Source of the DNA: Verrucomicrobia bacterium LW23
GTDB lineage: Bacteria > Verrucomicrobiota > Verrucomicrobiia > Methylacidiphilales > UBA1321
Length of the DNA: 64,000 bases
NCBI GenBank assembly: GCA_003054695.1
Contig: QAZA01000016.1
Location: 83,283 to 147,282 of the forward strand
Direction of reading: 5' to 3'
Shown here one piece after another: positions 16,279-26,095 of this stretch. The position numbers were made by a program, and so were the translations under genes. The notes below the pieces were generated by a model, which did no database searches, was not told where the DNA came from, and worked only from the letters and a program-made list of their open reading frames with translations. Numbering within the stretch: the first letter of the stretch is position 1; every line of letters begins with the position of its first letter.

Positions 16279-17501
16279 GGCGCGGCCTCGCTGCCCGGTG
16301 CGATGCCGGGGGTTTCAACAGTCCCCTCCCCCGTCGCCGCCAGGGGCAGCCACAGGAGAAAGGTGGTGCCGACGCCCAACTCCGTCTCAAAGGTGATGGA
16401 GCCGCCGTGCGCCTCAATAATGGTTTTGCAGATGGCCATGCCAAGCCCGGTGCCGGTGCGTTTGCCGTAGGTGACGAAGGGCTCGAAGAGGGTGGCGCGG
16501 ATCTTCTCGGGGATGCCCGGGCCGTTGTCGCTCAGCGTTACCAGCAGCCATCCGTCGTCGCGTTTTTCGGTGCGGATCTCCACGCGCCCGGCGCGGCCGT
16601 CGAGCGCCTCCACGGCGTTGGTCATCAGGTTTTGCAGCACGCGCATCACGCGGCCGGCGTCGATGCTGACCAGGGCGTCGGCTGCCTCGATGTGCAGCTC
16701 GCAGTCGGCGCGCGCGGCGTAGTCGGCGTTGAGGCTCTCGAAGCTGGCCAGGAACTCGCTGATGTGCACGAGCTTGCAGTCCAGGCTGGAGGCGCCGCCT
16801 TTGCTGTAGTCCAGCAGCTCCTGCGCCATGGAGACCATGCGCTCGGTCTGCTGGGCGATGAGTTTGCAGTATTTGCTGGTGACGGCATCCGCGCCGTGCT
16901 TCATGCCAATCAGCTCCGCCGCCAGCTGGATGCCGGTGATCGGGTTCTTGAAGTCGTGGATGATGGTGCCGGCCATTTCTCCGACAATTTGCAGCTTCTC
17001 TTTATGCAGCACGGCTTCTATATAGCGGTCGTTGGTGCTGCGCAGGTGGCCGAGAATGCGTTTGAAGATATGCACGCACACGGTGCCGGACTCGGAGTTG
17101 AGCACCTCCATAAACGGCCCGCCGGGGATGCACAGGACGCGGGACTCGCCCGGGGAAACGGCGCCGGTGCTGCGGCCGTGGCCGTCCAGCACGCCTACCT
17201 CTCCAAAGTACTCGCCGGCCTTCATGCGCGCCAGCACCTCGGTGGGGCCGGAGTGGTCGCCGTTGGTGTCGACATCGGCTTTGATCAGCTCCACTTCGCC
17301 GTCCAGCATCAGGTAGATGCAGTCGGCGGGGTCCCCTTCGTTAAACAGCACGGTGCCGGGGGGCAACACACGTGTGCGGGCGGCGGCAAGCAGCCGCTCT
17401 GCCGCCGAGGTCTGGATTCCGGTAAAGAAGGGGTGCGACCTGGGTTCCATGCAAGGTGTGGGGCCGTGGGGGCCCGGCTGGGGTGTGCGGGCAGAGTACA
17501 T
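16275..17501 (-). CDS. Cyclic-nucleotide-domain sensor histidine kinase
   Basis: A soluble kinase of about 408 residues. Residues 25-150 form a CRP-like nucleotide-binding fold ([20 protein letters not shown] and [12 protein letters not shown], equivalent to the phosphate-binding cassette). A HisKA segment follows with the phospho-accepting histidine near 183 in IIHDFKNPI, an unusual H-D-F instead of H-E-I/L, then a HATPase domain with [17 protein letters not shown] and GTGLGMAI boxes. There is no membrane helix, so it should sense a cytoplasmic signal. ATG at 17501 is used; ATG at 17450 is an alternative that still keeps every domain. No response regulator is adjacent. Confidence 0.9.
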   Translation of the reverse strand: MYSARTPQPGPHGPTPCMEPRSHPFFTGIQTSAAERLLAAARTRVLPPGTVLFNEGDPADCIYLMLDGEVELIKADVDTNGDHSGPTEVLARMKAGEYFGEVGVLDGHGRSTGAVSPGESRVLCIPGGPFMEVLNSESGTVCVHIFKRILGHLRSTNDRYIEAVLHKEKLQIVGEMAGTIIHDFKNPITGIQLAAELIGMKHGADAVTSKYCKLIAQQTERMVSMAQELLDYSKGGASSLDCKLVHISEFLASFESLNADYAARADCELHIEAADALVSIDAGRVMRVLQNLMTNAVEALDGRAGRVEIRTEKRDDGWLLVTLSDNGPGIPEKIRATLFEPFVTYGKRTGTGLGMAICKTIIEAHGGSITFETELGVGTTFLLWLPLAATGEGTVETPGIAPGSEAAP

Positions 17502-17654
17502 CACGCCACGCGCAATTGCTATGGCAATTTGCTTTTACAATCGCCGCAATTCACGCCAGACTGTTCCTTCGTCCCTCGCGCCGCGGCCTTGCTAAATCCG
17601 GGCTCGGGCGGGGCATTCTTCTCGGTTTCTTTATTCTACCAGAGTATTCTTACT

Positions 17655-18074
17655 ATGCCTAAAGCGATCATGGTGACCTCCAAGGGTACCATCAACCTCG
17701 AGCTGTTTGACAAGGACGCCCCCAACACGGTGGCGAACTTCACCGATCTGGCGAAGAAGGGCTTTTATAATGGCCTCAATTTTCATCGCGTTATCTCGGA
17801 TTTCATGATCCAGGGCGGCTGCCCGCACGGCACCGGCACCGGCGGCCCGGGCTACAAAATCAAGTGTGAGATCAACAAGCAGAAGCACACTCCCGGCACC
17901 CTCTCCATGGCCCACGCCGGCCCTGACACGGGCGGCTCGCAGTTCTTCATCACGCACGTGGCCACCCCGCACCTGGACGGCATCCACACGGTCTTCGGCC
18001 GCACCGCCGACATGAACGTCGTCAACGCCATCCGCAAAGGCGACAAGATCGAATCCGTCACCATCGTCGACTAG
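17655..18074 (+). CDS. Cyclophilin-type peptidyl-prolyl isomerase
   Basis: A compact 139-residue single-domain cyclophilin with no signal peptide, so probably cytoplasmic. Conserved blocks are [33 protein letters not shown] with the catalytic arginine, [20 protein letters not shown], and [10 protein letters not shown] in place of the usual LDGKHTVFG. It catalyses cis-trans rotation before proline and helps protein folding. It is monocistronic, with a hairpin repeat and then a very strong terminator downstream. Confidence 0.96.
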   Translation: MPKAIMVTSKGTINLELFDKDAPNTVANFTDLAKKGFYNGLNFHRVISDFMIQGGCPHGTGTGGPGYKIKCEINKQKHTPGTLSMAHAGPDTGGSQFFITHVATPHLDGIHTVFGRTADMNVVNAIRKGDKIESVTIVD

Positions 18075-18091
18075 CCACCAGCGCGGGGCGG

Positions 18092-18148
18092 CAACGTGAC
18101 GTTGCATCCTGTGGCTGACGGCGCTTCGGGCGCCGTCGCCGGGGAGGG
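18092..18148 (+). repeat. Tandem hairpins of the GACGGCGC family, copy 1
   Basis: A GCAACG/CGTTGC hairpin (18092-18106) is followed by GACGGCGC/GCGCCGTC around a TTCGG loop (18118-18138). The block CCTGTGGCTGACGGCGC recurs just past ebfC at 50153, again directly behind a stop codon. Confidence 0.65.
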
Positions 18149-18189
18149 CTGATGTGGCCCTGCGCTTCGCGATTGTTCTGCTACGATTT

Positions 18190-18255
18190 ACCCCAGCCCG
18201 GGTTGCATCCCTTTGCGTTTAAAGGGAGTGCGGCACGGGCTGGGGTTTCTTTTTT
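18190..18255 (+). terminator. Strong intrinsic terminator after the cyclophilin gene
   Basis: ACCCCAGCCCG (18190-18200) pairs perfectly with CGGGCTGGGGT (18236-18246). An inner TCCCTTT/AAAGGGA stem fills the loop, and the run TTTCTTTTTT follows. Confidence 0.9.
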
Positions 18256-18257
18256 CT

Positions 18258-18470
18258 GAAGCGCCAAAGGCGCTGGACATCTCGTAGCCCAGGGTAAGGT
18301 CTGCCGCAGCCCTGGGTTACCGTGCTGGTAAACAGCGTCCTGAAGGGACGCCCCATGTCTCACGATGGCGGTTGGGGCGTCCCTTCAGGACGCGTTCCTT
18401 CCCCGTCCTGACCCAGGGCTGCGGCAGACCTTACCCTGGGCTACGAGATGTTTAGCGCCGTTGGCGCTTC
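18258..18470. repeat. 213-bp palindromic element between convergent genes
   Basis: Left and right arms of about 95 bases are inverted copies: AAGCGCCAAAGGCGCT against AGCGCCGTTGGCGCTT at the ends, CTCGTAGCCCAGGGTAAGG inside, and GCGTCCTGAAGGGACGCCCC near the centre. Each arm also carries its own smaller hairpins. It has no open frame and lies between the cyclophilin and the hybrid kinase. The CAGGG/CCCTG modules recur at 27637. Confidence 0.8.
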
Positions 18471-18492
18471 GGATGTTGAGATGCAGTGCCAC

Positions 18493-20697
18493 TTACGCGC
18501 TGCCCACGTGCAGGATTTTGTCCAGGGCGCCGCGGACGTTGCGGAAGTCTTCTTCCAGCACGGGGATCTGTTGGGTGGCGACTTCTTCCTGGCCTTCCTC
18601 GGCCAGAGACTGAATGCGGCGGGCGGTGTCGTACATTTGCTCAGCGCCCAGGCTGAGGCAGCTGCCTTGCACGGCGGTGGCGGCTTCGGCCAGGCGCACG
18701 GGGCTGCGCTCGCGGGCGGCGGCGTGGAGGATCTCCATGCGGCGCGCCTGCTCCAGGCAAAAGAGTTCCACGACTTGCCGCACCAGGTTCACGTCCGAGC
18801 TGGCGCCGGGCTGGCGCAGGCGGGAGATGGCCTCCGGGTTGATGACGCGGCTGGCGACGGCGGGCGGGCGAATTTCGGCCTCCCAGCGGGCGGCGGCGTT
18901 GCGGGCGGGGATGCGCTCAGCGGCGCGGCGCAGCACGGAGGTGATGCGATCGATGCGGATGGGCTTGGTGATGAAGTCATCCATACCGGCCTCAAAGCAG
19001 CGCGCCTGCTCGGCGTCGGTGCTGTTGGCGGTAACGGCGATGATGTACGGGCGGGGCCACGGTGCGCGGGCGCGGATGCGGCGCGTTACTTCGTGGCCGT
19101 CGATGTCGGGCATCTGCACGTCCATCAGAATGACGTCGTAGGCGTCCTTCTCGCTCATCGCCAGCGCGGCCTCGCCGCCGTCCGCCAGGGCGCACTCCAT
19201 GCCTACCAGGCGCAGCATGTGCAGGATAAGCTTCTGATTCACCGGATAGTCCTCCACCACAAGCACTTTCATCGGCTTGAGGGCGGGGCCTTCCTTGCCG
19301 GTCGCAACGCCGCTGCCGGCAAGGGCACCGGGGATGTCGATGGGGCTCTCGCCCGCCCAGCCGCGCGCGGGCACGGCGCTGCCGGGTTGCGGCAGCAGGT
19401 AGGGCAGCACGCAGATGAAGGTGGAGCCGCGGCCCTCGATGCTTTCGGCCCAGATGTCGCCGCCCATCAGCTGGCACAGGCGCCGGCAGATGGCCAGGCC
19501 GAGTCCGGTGCCGCCAAAGCGGCGCGTTACGGAGCTGTCCACCTGTTGAAAGGAGGTGAACAGGCGAGGCAGTTTATCCGCCGGGATGCCGATGCCCGAG
19601 TCCTCCACGGCAATCTCCACCACGGTGCTGGCAATGCCGACCGACTGCGGGGGTGCGGGCGCCACGTCGGGGCGATTGCGGCGCAGGCGCTCCCAGTCGC
19701 CGGCACGGACGCTTACCGTGACGGCCCCTTCGCCGGTAAACTTGACGGCGTTGCTGACGAGGTTGACGACCACCTGGCGCAGGCGCGTCATATCGCCAAT
19801 GACGGTGGCCGGCAGCGTCTCCTCCAGGTTGATGTTCAGCTCCAGCTTTTTCTCGGAGGCGCGGGGGCGGAGCAGCTCGCAGGCATCCTGAACGGCCTGG
19901 CCCAGCTCAAAGGGCGCGGCCTCAATCTTCATGCCGCCGGCTTCGATCTTCGAGAAGTCGAGGATGTCGTTAATGATCATCAGCAGCAGGTCCGCCGATG
20001 AATTGATCAGGCGCACGTACTCGCTCTGATCCGTATCCAACTGCGTGCCCTGCAGCAAGTTAGCAAAGCCGACCACGCCGTTGAGCGGGGTGCGGATCTC
20101 ATGGCTCATCATCGCAAAAAACTCGGACTTGGCGCGGGTGGCCTCCTCCAGCTTCTGGTTCAGGGCCAGGAGTGTGGTGTTACTGTCCTGCAACTGCCGC
20201 TGGCTTTCGCGCAGGGCGGCCATGGCCTGATCGCGCTGCAGCTGGCCCAGGTAGGCGCGGCTGTGGTAGCGCACGCGGGCCAACATTTCCAGGCGGTCAG
20301 GTAGCTTTACCAGGTAGTCGTTGGCGCCGGCGGCAAAAGCGCGGGCTTTTACCTCGGCGTCCTCCTGCACGCTCAGCACAATAATGGGGATGCCGGAAGT
20401 TACGGGATCCTGTCGGTAGGCGTGGACAAGGTCGAGACCGTCGACGGCGGGCATTACCAGATCCTGCAGGATCACCGTAGGCTTGATGCGGCGCGCCACC
20501 TGCACGGCGTTCTCGCCATCCTGACAGTAATGGAAATTGATGTCGCCTTCGTCCTGAAAGACGCGGCGCACCAGTTCGCCCACCATCGCCTGGTCGTCCA
20601 CAAGCATCACCATCATCATTTGCCGGGCGCCGCTGTACGCGGGCGTGGCTCCGCCCCAGGCTCGGCTGTCGATGGGAGGTGGAGGCTGGTAAGACAT
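18493..20697 (-). CDS. WspR-type receiver fused to hybrid histidine kinase
   Basis: A 734-residue soluble protein. Residues 28-148 form a receiver very like that of WspR ([16 protein letters not shown], phospho-acceptor Asp79 in [12 protein letters not shown], then [20 protein letters not shown]). Instead of GGDEF there follow a coiled coil, HisKA with His199 ([16 protein letters not shown]), a HATPase domain ([17 protein letters not shown]) and a second receiver ([23 protein letters not shown]). The C-terminal 115 residues fold like an Hpt domain, but the expected histidine is threonine ([11 protein letters not shown]). It is the last gene of the chemosensory operon, 205 bases after cheB, so CheA probably phosphorylates the first receiver and thereby controls the kinase. 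Confidence 0.9.
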   Translation of the reverse strand: MSYQPPPPIDSRAWGGATPAYSGARQMMMVMLVDDQAMVGELVRRVFQDEGDINFHYCQDGENAVQVARRIKPTVILQDLVMPAVDGLDLVHAYRQDPVTSGIPIIVLSVQEDAEVKARAFAAGANDYLVKLPDRLEMLARVRYHSRAYLGQLQRDQAMAALRESQRQLQDSNTTLLALNQKLEEATRAKSEFFAMMSHEIRTPLNGVVGFANLLQGTQLDTDQSEYVRLINSSADLLLMIINDILDFSKIEAGGMKIEAAPFELGQAVQDACELLRPRASEKKLELNINLEETLPATVIGDMTRLRQVVVNLVSNAVKFTGEGAVTVSVRAGDWERLRRNRPDVAPAPPQSVGIASTVVEIAVEDSGIGIPADKLPRLFTSFQQVDSSVTRRFGGTGLGLAICRRLCQLMGGDIWAESIEGRGSTFICVLPYLLPQPGSAVPARGWAGESPIDIPGALAGSGVATGKEGPALKPMKVLVVEDYPVNQKLILHMLRLVGMECALADGGEAALAMSEKDAYDVILMDVQMPDIDGHEVTRRIRARAPWPRPYIIAVTANSTDAEQARCFEAGMDDFITKPIRIDRITSVLRRAAERIPARNAAARWEAEIRPPAVASRVINPEAISRLRQPGASSDVNLVRQVVELFCLEQARRMEILHAAARERSPVRLAEAATAVQGSCLSLGAEQMYDTARRIQSLAEEGQEEVATQQIPVLEEDFRNVRGALDKILHVGSA

Positions 20698-20902
20698 AAG
20701 AGGAATTAAAGATGAAGGCGCGAGGTTAGGGTTAACCGTTTCTTATATATCGGGACTGGCTCCGATTTCTAGAGATATAAATGAGAAGATCAGGGTTGCC
20801 CGTCCAATCTTCATTAAAAAGTGATTCCATTCATGCAGAACTTTGAAGTAGTTATGCCTACAAGTTTAATGAATCATTTATATGGATAAAGCGCTCCTGC
20901 CT

Positions 20903-22327
20903 TTACATCCCCCTGCCGCCGGCAAGACCTGAAAATTCATGGATTCGCATGGGGATGTCGGTGAGCGGCAGCACCTCCGCCGCAGCGCCCATGTCCGCCG
21001 CAGCCTTGGGCATGCCGTACACGGCGCTGGACGACCTGTCCTGCGCGATGGTGGGGTAGCCCAGGCCGCGCAGGCCCTTCAGCCCCACGGCGCCGTCGCG
21101 GCCCATGCCGGTGAGGATGATGCCGAGGATCTCCCCCTTCCAGTAGCGGGCGGCGCTGTTCATAAACGCATCCACGGAGGGCCGGTAGGGGGAGGAGCGG
21201 GGCTCGGGCGTGTAGCCGAGGGTGCTGGGCGAGGTCATGACGAGGTGGTCGTCGGAGCCTGCAACCCAGACTATACCAGGTCGCATCACACTTGTCTCGC
21301 ACGCAATTTTGACCTGCATGTAACTGTAGCGCTGCAGCCAGTCCGCCAGGCCGTGGGAGAACTCCTGGCTGATGTGCTGAATCACCACCACGCAGGCCGG
21401 CAGATCCTTGGGCAGGCGCTTGAGTACCACGCTCAACGCGGCAGGCCCGCCGGCCGAGGCGCCGATGATGACAAGCCGCGATGCCATGCGATCCTTCGAC
21501 GAGCCCGGCAGGGGCGGCGGGCCAAAGTAGACCTGGGGCGCCCCCCCGGCAGGCGGCGGCAGATGGACCGGCGCGGTTGGCCGTCGCAGGTTAAGGCGCA
21601 GCGAGCCCGTCTGCTTAAGCCCGGCCGGGATGACTGTGCCGCCCGCTGGCAGCGGGCGCCCCGGCGGTGCTGTAATGCCCGTGGAGGCGGGCGTAGGCGC
21701 AACGGCAGGGGTGCTGGACACCTTGGGGGGCAGCAGAAAGGCCATCGTCTCCACCTTCATCAAAAAGGCGGCGCGCCCCGGCTCGTCGTCCATGCGCGGG
21801 GTGCGCACCACATCGAGGGCGCCGGCGTCCAGCGCCTGAAAAATCATGTCGCTGCGGCTGTCCAGCGAGCTGGTGACGATAAGGATGCTGCACGGACACG
21901 CCTGCATGATCTGCCGTGTCGCCTCCACCCCGTCCATTACGGGCATCTCCAGATCCATCAGCACCAGGTCCGGCCGGCGGGCGCTGCAGTACTCCACCGC
22001 CTGCCGGCCATCGGCGGCGGACCAGATGATCTGGAACTTTCCGGTGGGCTCCAGCACGCGGCGCAGCATCACCAGCGCCATCGACATATCGTTGACAAGC
22101 CCGACCGTAAAGCGATCGCGCCGCGCCGCCTGCATGGATTGCGTGGAGGTTTGCCCCGTGCCCACCGGCGCGGCGCCAATGCGGCCGGCGCCCTGCGCGC
22201 TTCCCTGCCCGGCTCCGGTCGCCCCCCCGCGCCCTGTGGAGGCGGCCGCGCCGAAGTTGCCGAGGGGGCCGGGCCGGCGGGGCTCCTGCGGCGGCTGCGG
22301 GGGATGGTTGGGCGGCGGCGGGCTCAT
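20903..22327 (-). CDS. cheB: WspF-like CheB, receptor methylesterase
   Basis: A 474-residue protein-glutamate methylesterase that would remove methyl groups from chemoreceptors when phosphorylated. A proline/glycine-rich N-terminal tail of about 60 residues precedes the receiver (VGLVNDMSMALVMLRRVLEP and LVLMDLEMPVMDGVEATRQI), which matches WspF wording. After a low-complexity linker the esterase domain shows the complete triad: serine in IIGASAGGPAAL, histidine in VIQHISQEFS and aspartate in TGMGRDGAVGL. The ATG overlaps the cheA stop by four bases. Having an esterase without a receptor or CheR nearby implies these are encoded elsewhere. Confidence 0.95.
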   Translation of the reverse strand: MSPPPPNHPPQPPQEPRRPGPLGNFGAAASTGRGGATGAGQGSAQGAGRIGAAPVGTGQTSTQSMQAARRDRFTVGLVNDMSMALVMLRRVLEPTGKFQIIWSAADGRQAVEYCSARRPDLVLMDLEMPVMDGVEATRQIMQACPCSILIVTSSLDSRSDMIFQALDAGALDVVRTPRMDDEPGRAAFLMKVETMAFLLPPKVSSTPAVAPTPASTGITAPPGRPLPAGGTVIPAGLKQTGSLRLNLRRPTAPVHLPPPAGGAPQVYFGPPPLPGSSKDRMASRLVIIGASAGGPAALSVVLKRLPKDLPACVVVIQHISQEFSHGLADWLQRYSYMQVKIACETSVMRPGIVWVAGSDDHLVMTSPSTLGYTPEPRSSPYRPSVDAFMNSAARYWKGEILGIILTGMGRDGAVGLKGLRGLGYPTIAQDRSSSAVYGMPKAAADMGAAAEVLPLTDIPMRIHEFSGLAGGRGM

Positions 22328-25029
22328 ACGGAGGCTCCTTCCGGCACAGCGGGGCCGATCAGGTTAAGCACAGCTTCCAGAAGCTTGGCGTCCTCAAAAT
22401 GGCTTTTGGCCAGGTAGTAGTCGGCCCCGGCTTGCAGGCCGCGATTGCGATCGGCCTCGCTATCCTTGTAGGAGACAATCATGACGGGCAGCTGGCTGAG
22501 GCGGGCGTTGTTTTTGATAAGCGTGGTAAGCTCGATTCCGTCCATACGCGGCATGTCAACGTCCGTAAGCACCATATCAAACTTCTTGTCGCGCAACAGG
22601 TTAAATCCTTCCTGACCATCCACGGCGGTCTCCACCTCATAGCCGGCGCCGGCCAGCACCTTGCGCTCCAGCTCCCGCACCGTCAGGGAGTCATCAACGA
22701 CGAGGAGGCGGCGGCGGCGAGGGCCGGCGGGTTGCTGCAGCTGCTGCTGAGCCTGCAGCGCGGGCGTGTGCGGCAGGGCGGGGCGCGCCTTCCCGTGCTC
22801 GCCCGGGCGCACCGGCGTGGCGGCGGCGCTGTGTTGCTGAAGCCGGCTCCAGCGGCCGCTGTCCAGCATCCGCGCCACGGAGCGCGCCATGTCCTCCACG
22901 TCGAGGATGAGGACAGGATTGCCGTCGTCAAGCACGGCGGCGGACTGGATATGGGGGATCTTGCCCAATTGCCGGTGCAGCGGCTGCACCACAAGCTCGC
23001 GATCCCCCACAAACTTGTCCACCGCAATGGCATACGTCGCGTCATCGTACTCAAAGATGACGACTTGCAGGGTGCCTACATCCTTCAGGTATGCAGGCCG
23101 ATCCTTGCCGAGCAGCTCCCACGACCCCAGGATGGCGACCGAGCGCTTTTCCCACGTGAAGCAGGGGCGCCCCTCGACAAACATTACGTGGTCGGGCTCC
23201 AGCCGGTAGGTGTGGCGGATGCGGCTGAGCGGCAACGCGTAAGGTTCCTCGGCAATCTCCACCACCAGCGAGCGCACGACGCTGAGCGCCAGCGGCAGCT
23301 TCAGGTCGAACCGGGCGCCCTGGCCGGGCTCGCTGGTAACGCGCACCTCGCCGCGCAATTGCCGCAGCATGTGCTGGACGACGTCGAGGCCAACGCCGCG
23401 GCCGCTGAACTCGCTGACGTGATCGCGCAGGGTAAAGCCGGGCAGAAAGAGAAAGTGCAGAAGCTCCTGCGACGTAAGCCTTTCCGCCGTAGCAGCATTG
23501 GCCAGGCCGCGCTGCAGCACCACGGCGCGGATGTGCTCGGTATCGATGCCCTTGCCGTCGTCGGTAAAGGATACGATGAGCTTGCCGGCGGCGTGCCGGG
23601 CCTCCAGCCGCAGCAGCCCCACGGCCGGCTTGCCGGAGCGGGCGCGCTCGCTGGGGAACTCGATGCCGTGATCGAGCGAGTTGCGGATCATGTGCGTAAG
23701 CGGCGCCTCCAGTTGGTCCAGAATATCGCGGTCCACCTCCGTTGCCTTGCCGGAGATTTCCAGTCGCGCCTCCTTGCCCAGCGTGGCGGCCAGATCGCGC
23801 ACCATGCGGGGAAAATGCTGCACGCCATCCACAAACGGCCGCATGCGGCACGCCTGCGCGCGGCGATAGAGCCGGTGCGAGAGATCGACGGCTTCGCGAT
23901 CGTAGCGGTCGAGATCGCCCAGCCGGCCGACCAGGAACTCCTGGCTCTCCTCGGCCTTCATGCGCGCCTCGTGCAGATAGTGCTGCGTGCGTTCGTCCAG
24001 CGCCTCGCCGCGGGCGCGATCGAGCAGCTGAATGACCTGGCGCTGCATGCGCTTGAGGCGCCGCATATCGTCCGCCAGCGAGTGCAGGCGCCGCGCGTTG
24101 ACCAGCGACTGGCCGCTGAGCCCCAGCAGGCGGTCCAGATGCTCCGCCGTAACGCGCAGCATGCGGCCGGCTTCCTCGCCAGTGGCCGGCTTTGCGGCGG
24201 CGTCGCCCGGCACGGCGTTGATGTGCGTGGCGGGCCGCGCCCGGCCGGCGGAGCCCTGCGGGGCGCGCTGCGGCGCAGGGGCGGGCGCATGCGCGGGGTC
24301 GACCGGTGCGGCCTCGGCGGAAATCGGCTCGGCGGGCACGGGCTCGGCGTCGCAACCGGCGCTAACCTCGGCCTCCGGCGCAGGAACTGGCTCGGGCTTG
24401 GGCTCGGCGGCGGCTGCGGGGGCGGCGGAAGCCGGGGTCTCTACGGGCGGCGGCGTGGCCTCGCGCGGGGCGGGATTGGCCAGAAATGCTTCGCACTCCG
24501 CCACATAGGCGCTCACGATTTGCGCGCGCTCCGTGCCGGCGGCTGCCCACTGCGTCACGTCGGCCTCGGGCGTGCGGGCGATGGCGACGAGGATATCCTT
24601 GCCGCGCAGCATCAGATCAATAAACGCGCGCGAGGCAAAAACGCGGCCATCCTGCCCGGCCACAAAGCAATTTTCCATGGCGTGCGCCACCTGCACGGCG
24701 GCGCCGATGTTGACCATGCGGGCGGCGCCTTTCACGGAGTGCGCGGCGCGCATCAGCGAGCGCCACTCCTGGGCCAGCACCTGGGCGGCGGCCTCCCCGG
24801 CCTCGTCGGCCTCGGCGTGTGCGGCGCGCAGCGCGTCATCGGGCCTCTCCCCTGCGGCGGCCAGGGCATCGGCGGCGGCGGCCACGCGTTCCTCCACGGC
24901 GGCAAGCTCCGCCTCGCGGCGCTCCACCTCCACAAGGCCGTTCTCCATACGCGTTGCATTGTCCTCCACTTCGGTCTTGAAAAGATCGAACATGGAGAAG
25001 TCCTGCAGTTGCTCGTAGTGGAGGCTCAC
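22324..25029 (-). CDS. cheA: WspE-like CheA kinase with C-terminal receiver
   Basis: A 901-residue hybrid CheA. The Hpt domain carries His97 in RAAHSVKGAARMVNIG. An alanine/proline linker of roughly 120 residues leads to the dimerisation helices, the HATPase domain (MIRNSLDHGIE and TDDGKGID, GRGVGLDVV) and a CheW domain. The C-terminal receiver (VVDDSLTVRELERKVL, MVLTDVDMPRMDGIE, PVMIVSYKDSEADR, AGADYYLAKSHF) reads almost as in WspE of Pseudomonas. It autophosphorylates under receptor control and passes phosphate to its receiver, CheB and probably the WspR-like receiver. It starts 382 bases after cheW, so may have its own promoter. Confidence 0.95.
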   Translation of the reverse strand: MSLHYEQLQDFSMFDLFKTEVEDNATRMENGLVEVERREAELAAVEERVAAAADALAAAGERPDDALRAAHAEADEAGEAAAQVLAQEWRSLMRAAHSVKGAARMVNIGAAVQVAHAMENCFVAGQDGRVFASRAFIDLMLRGKDILVAIARTPEADVTQWAAAGTERAQIVSAYVAECEAFLANPAPREATPPPVETPASAAPAAAAEPKPEPVPAPEAEVSAGCDAEPVPAEPISAEAAPVDPAHAPAPAPQRAPQGSAGRARPATHINAVPGDAAAKPATGEEAGRMLRVTAEHLDRLLGLSGQSLVNARRLHSLADDMRRLKRMQRQVIQLLDRARGEALDERTQHYLHEARMKAEESQEFLVGRLGDLDRYDREAVDLSHRLYRRAQACRMRPFVDGVQHFPRMVRDLAATLGKEARLEISGKATEVDRDILDQLEAPLTHMIRNSLDHGIEFPSERARSGKPAVGLLRLEARHAAGKLIVSFTDDGKGIDTEHIRAVVLQRGLANAATAERLTSQELLHFLFLPGFTLRDHVSEFSGRGVGLDVVQHMLRQLRGEVRVTSEPGQGARFDLKLPLALSVVRSLVVEIAEEPYALPLSRIRHTYRLEPDHVMFVEGRPCFTWEKRSVAILGSWELLGKDRPAYLKDVGTLQVVIFEYDDATYAIAVDKFVGDRELVVQPLHRQLGKIPHIQSAAVLDDGNPVLILDVEDMARSVARMLDSGRWSRLQQHSAAATPVRPGEHGKARPALPHTPALQAQQQLQQPAGPRRRRLLVVDDSLTVRELERKVLAGAGYEVETAVDGQEGFNLLRDKKFDMVLTDVDMPRMDGIELTTLIKNNARLSQLPVMIVSYKDSEADRNRGLQAGADYYLAKSHFEDAKLLEAVLNLIGPAVPEGASV

Positions 25030-25411
25030 GGCGTCTCAGGGCGCCGCCGTCTGAGGCAGGCGGCGGTCGGGTGGGGCTGGTTTCAATAAAGTGTGGTCCA
25101 CGTCCGTAGCGACGCTTCCCTTGTTTCAGCAACCTACTGTCTGGCGGGGCATTAAGGAATCATAAAAAGCGCAATCCCTTCTACACACACGTGTGCACCG
25201 AGTTTTACTTATAAAAACACCGGCACGATACATCATTCAATACCGTTCAGTAAAATGTTTTGTTTAAAACGCTATCATTTTCCCTCTGGCGTTCATCTCC
25301 TGCGCAGCTTGGATGCAGAGATTACACATACCTTTACCCTATTGACAGCTCCAAATTGCTCGAATTCGTAAGGAACGGCGCCTCCCGGCTCTTCCGGCGC
25401 CGCTGCGCGGC
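25030..25411. other. 382-base gap between cheW and cheA
   Basis: No gene is supported. The AT-rich middle part contains a perfect ten-base palindrome CACACGTGTG at 25186-25195 and a GTTTT/AAAAC inverted pair near 25257. On the minus strand the TTTATAAG block near 25210 is the best -10-like sequence, with no good -35. It probably holds a cheA promoter. Confidence 0.35.
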
Positions 25412-26095
25412 TCACGTCACGGCCACCGCGTGCATCAGCGCTTTATACAGCGTATCGCGCTCCAGCACGCGCACGACGGTCCGGCGCCAGGTCCACAGCC
25501 CCTCCACCAGCGATTCCCCGCCGGCGGCGGGGGGCGGGGACTGGACGGCATCCTCCTCGCAGGGATGCACGCCGCCCACTTCGTCGACGGGAAACGCGAC
25601 GCGCATTTCTCCCGGATCGATAACCAGCAGGCGGTGGATGTGCCCGGGCTGCAAGGGGTGCGACGCCGGCCCTGCGCCGCCCGGGTAGAGCAACGGCTGC
25701 AGGGTTACGCATATCTCCACGGTGCCACGGATGTTGACCACGCCAATGACGACCGAGCCCGGCCTGCCGCTGGGGAGCGAGTGCACGCGGGCGCCGTCGA
25801 CGGCCTCCACAAAGCACTCGCCCGCAAGCGCAAACCATTCCGGCCCAAGTCGAAACACCAGCAGCTTGCGCAGGCCGGCGCCCCGCTCCGCGGGCGGGGC
25901 GGCCAGGCGCTGGGTCATGGCGTCCAGGTACTCGTCGTCAATCGGCTGCGCCAGCAGCTCGTTGACGGCCGGCCTGCGCGGGGCCGGAGGCGCGAGCGCC
26001 GTCACGGCAATATCGGCCCCGCCCGGCACAGCCGAGCGCGGCGAAGGTAGTGATCCGTCGGTGCTGTCAGTATGCATAGACAAGAAGTTCCCCAT
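25412..26095 (-). CDS. cheW: WspD-like CheW coupling protein
   Basis: A 227-residue coupling protein that would bridge receptor and CheA. The CheW domain starts at about residue 80 (LRKLLVFRLGPEWFALA) and contains VHSLPSGRPGSVVIGVVNIR, VTLQPLL and, late in the protein, RVAFPVDEVGGVHPC. These phrases and the N-terminal extension with a PIDDEYLDAMTQRL helix agree with WspD rather than the short core CheW. The start could also be the ATG at 26077, which follows a GGGGAAC sequence. It is the first gene of the operon and is divergent from the TrpD-like gene. Confidence 0.9.
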   Translation of the reverse strand: MGNFLSMHTDSTDGSLPSPRSAVPGGADIAVTALAPPAPRRPAVNELLAQPIDDEYLDAMTQRLAAPPAERGAGLRKLLVFRLGPEWFALAGECFVEAVDGARVHSLPSGRPGSVVIGVVNIRGTVEICVTLQPLLYPGGAGPASHPLQPGHIHRLLVIDPGEMRVAFPVDEVGGVHPCEEDAVQSPPPAAGGESLVEGLWTWRRTVVRVLERDTLYKALMHAVAVT

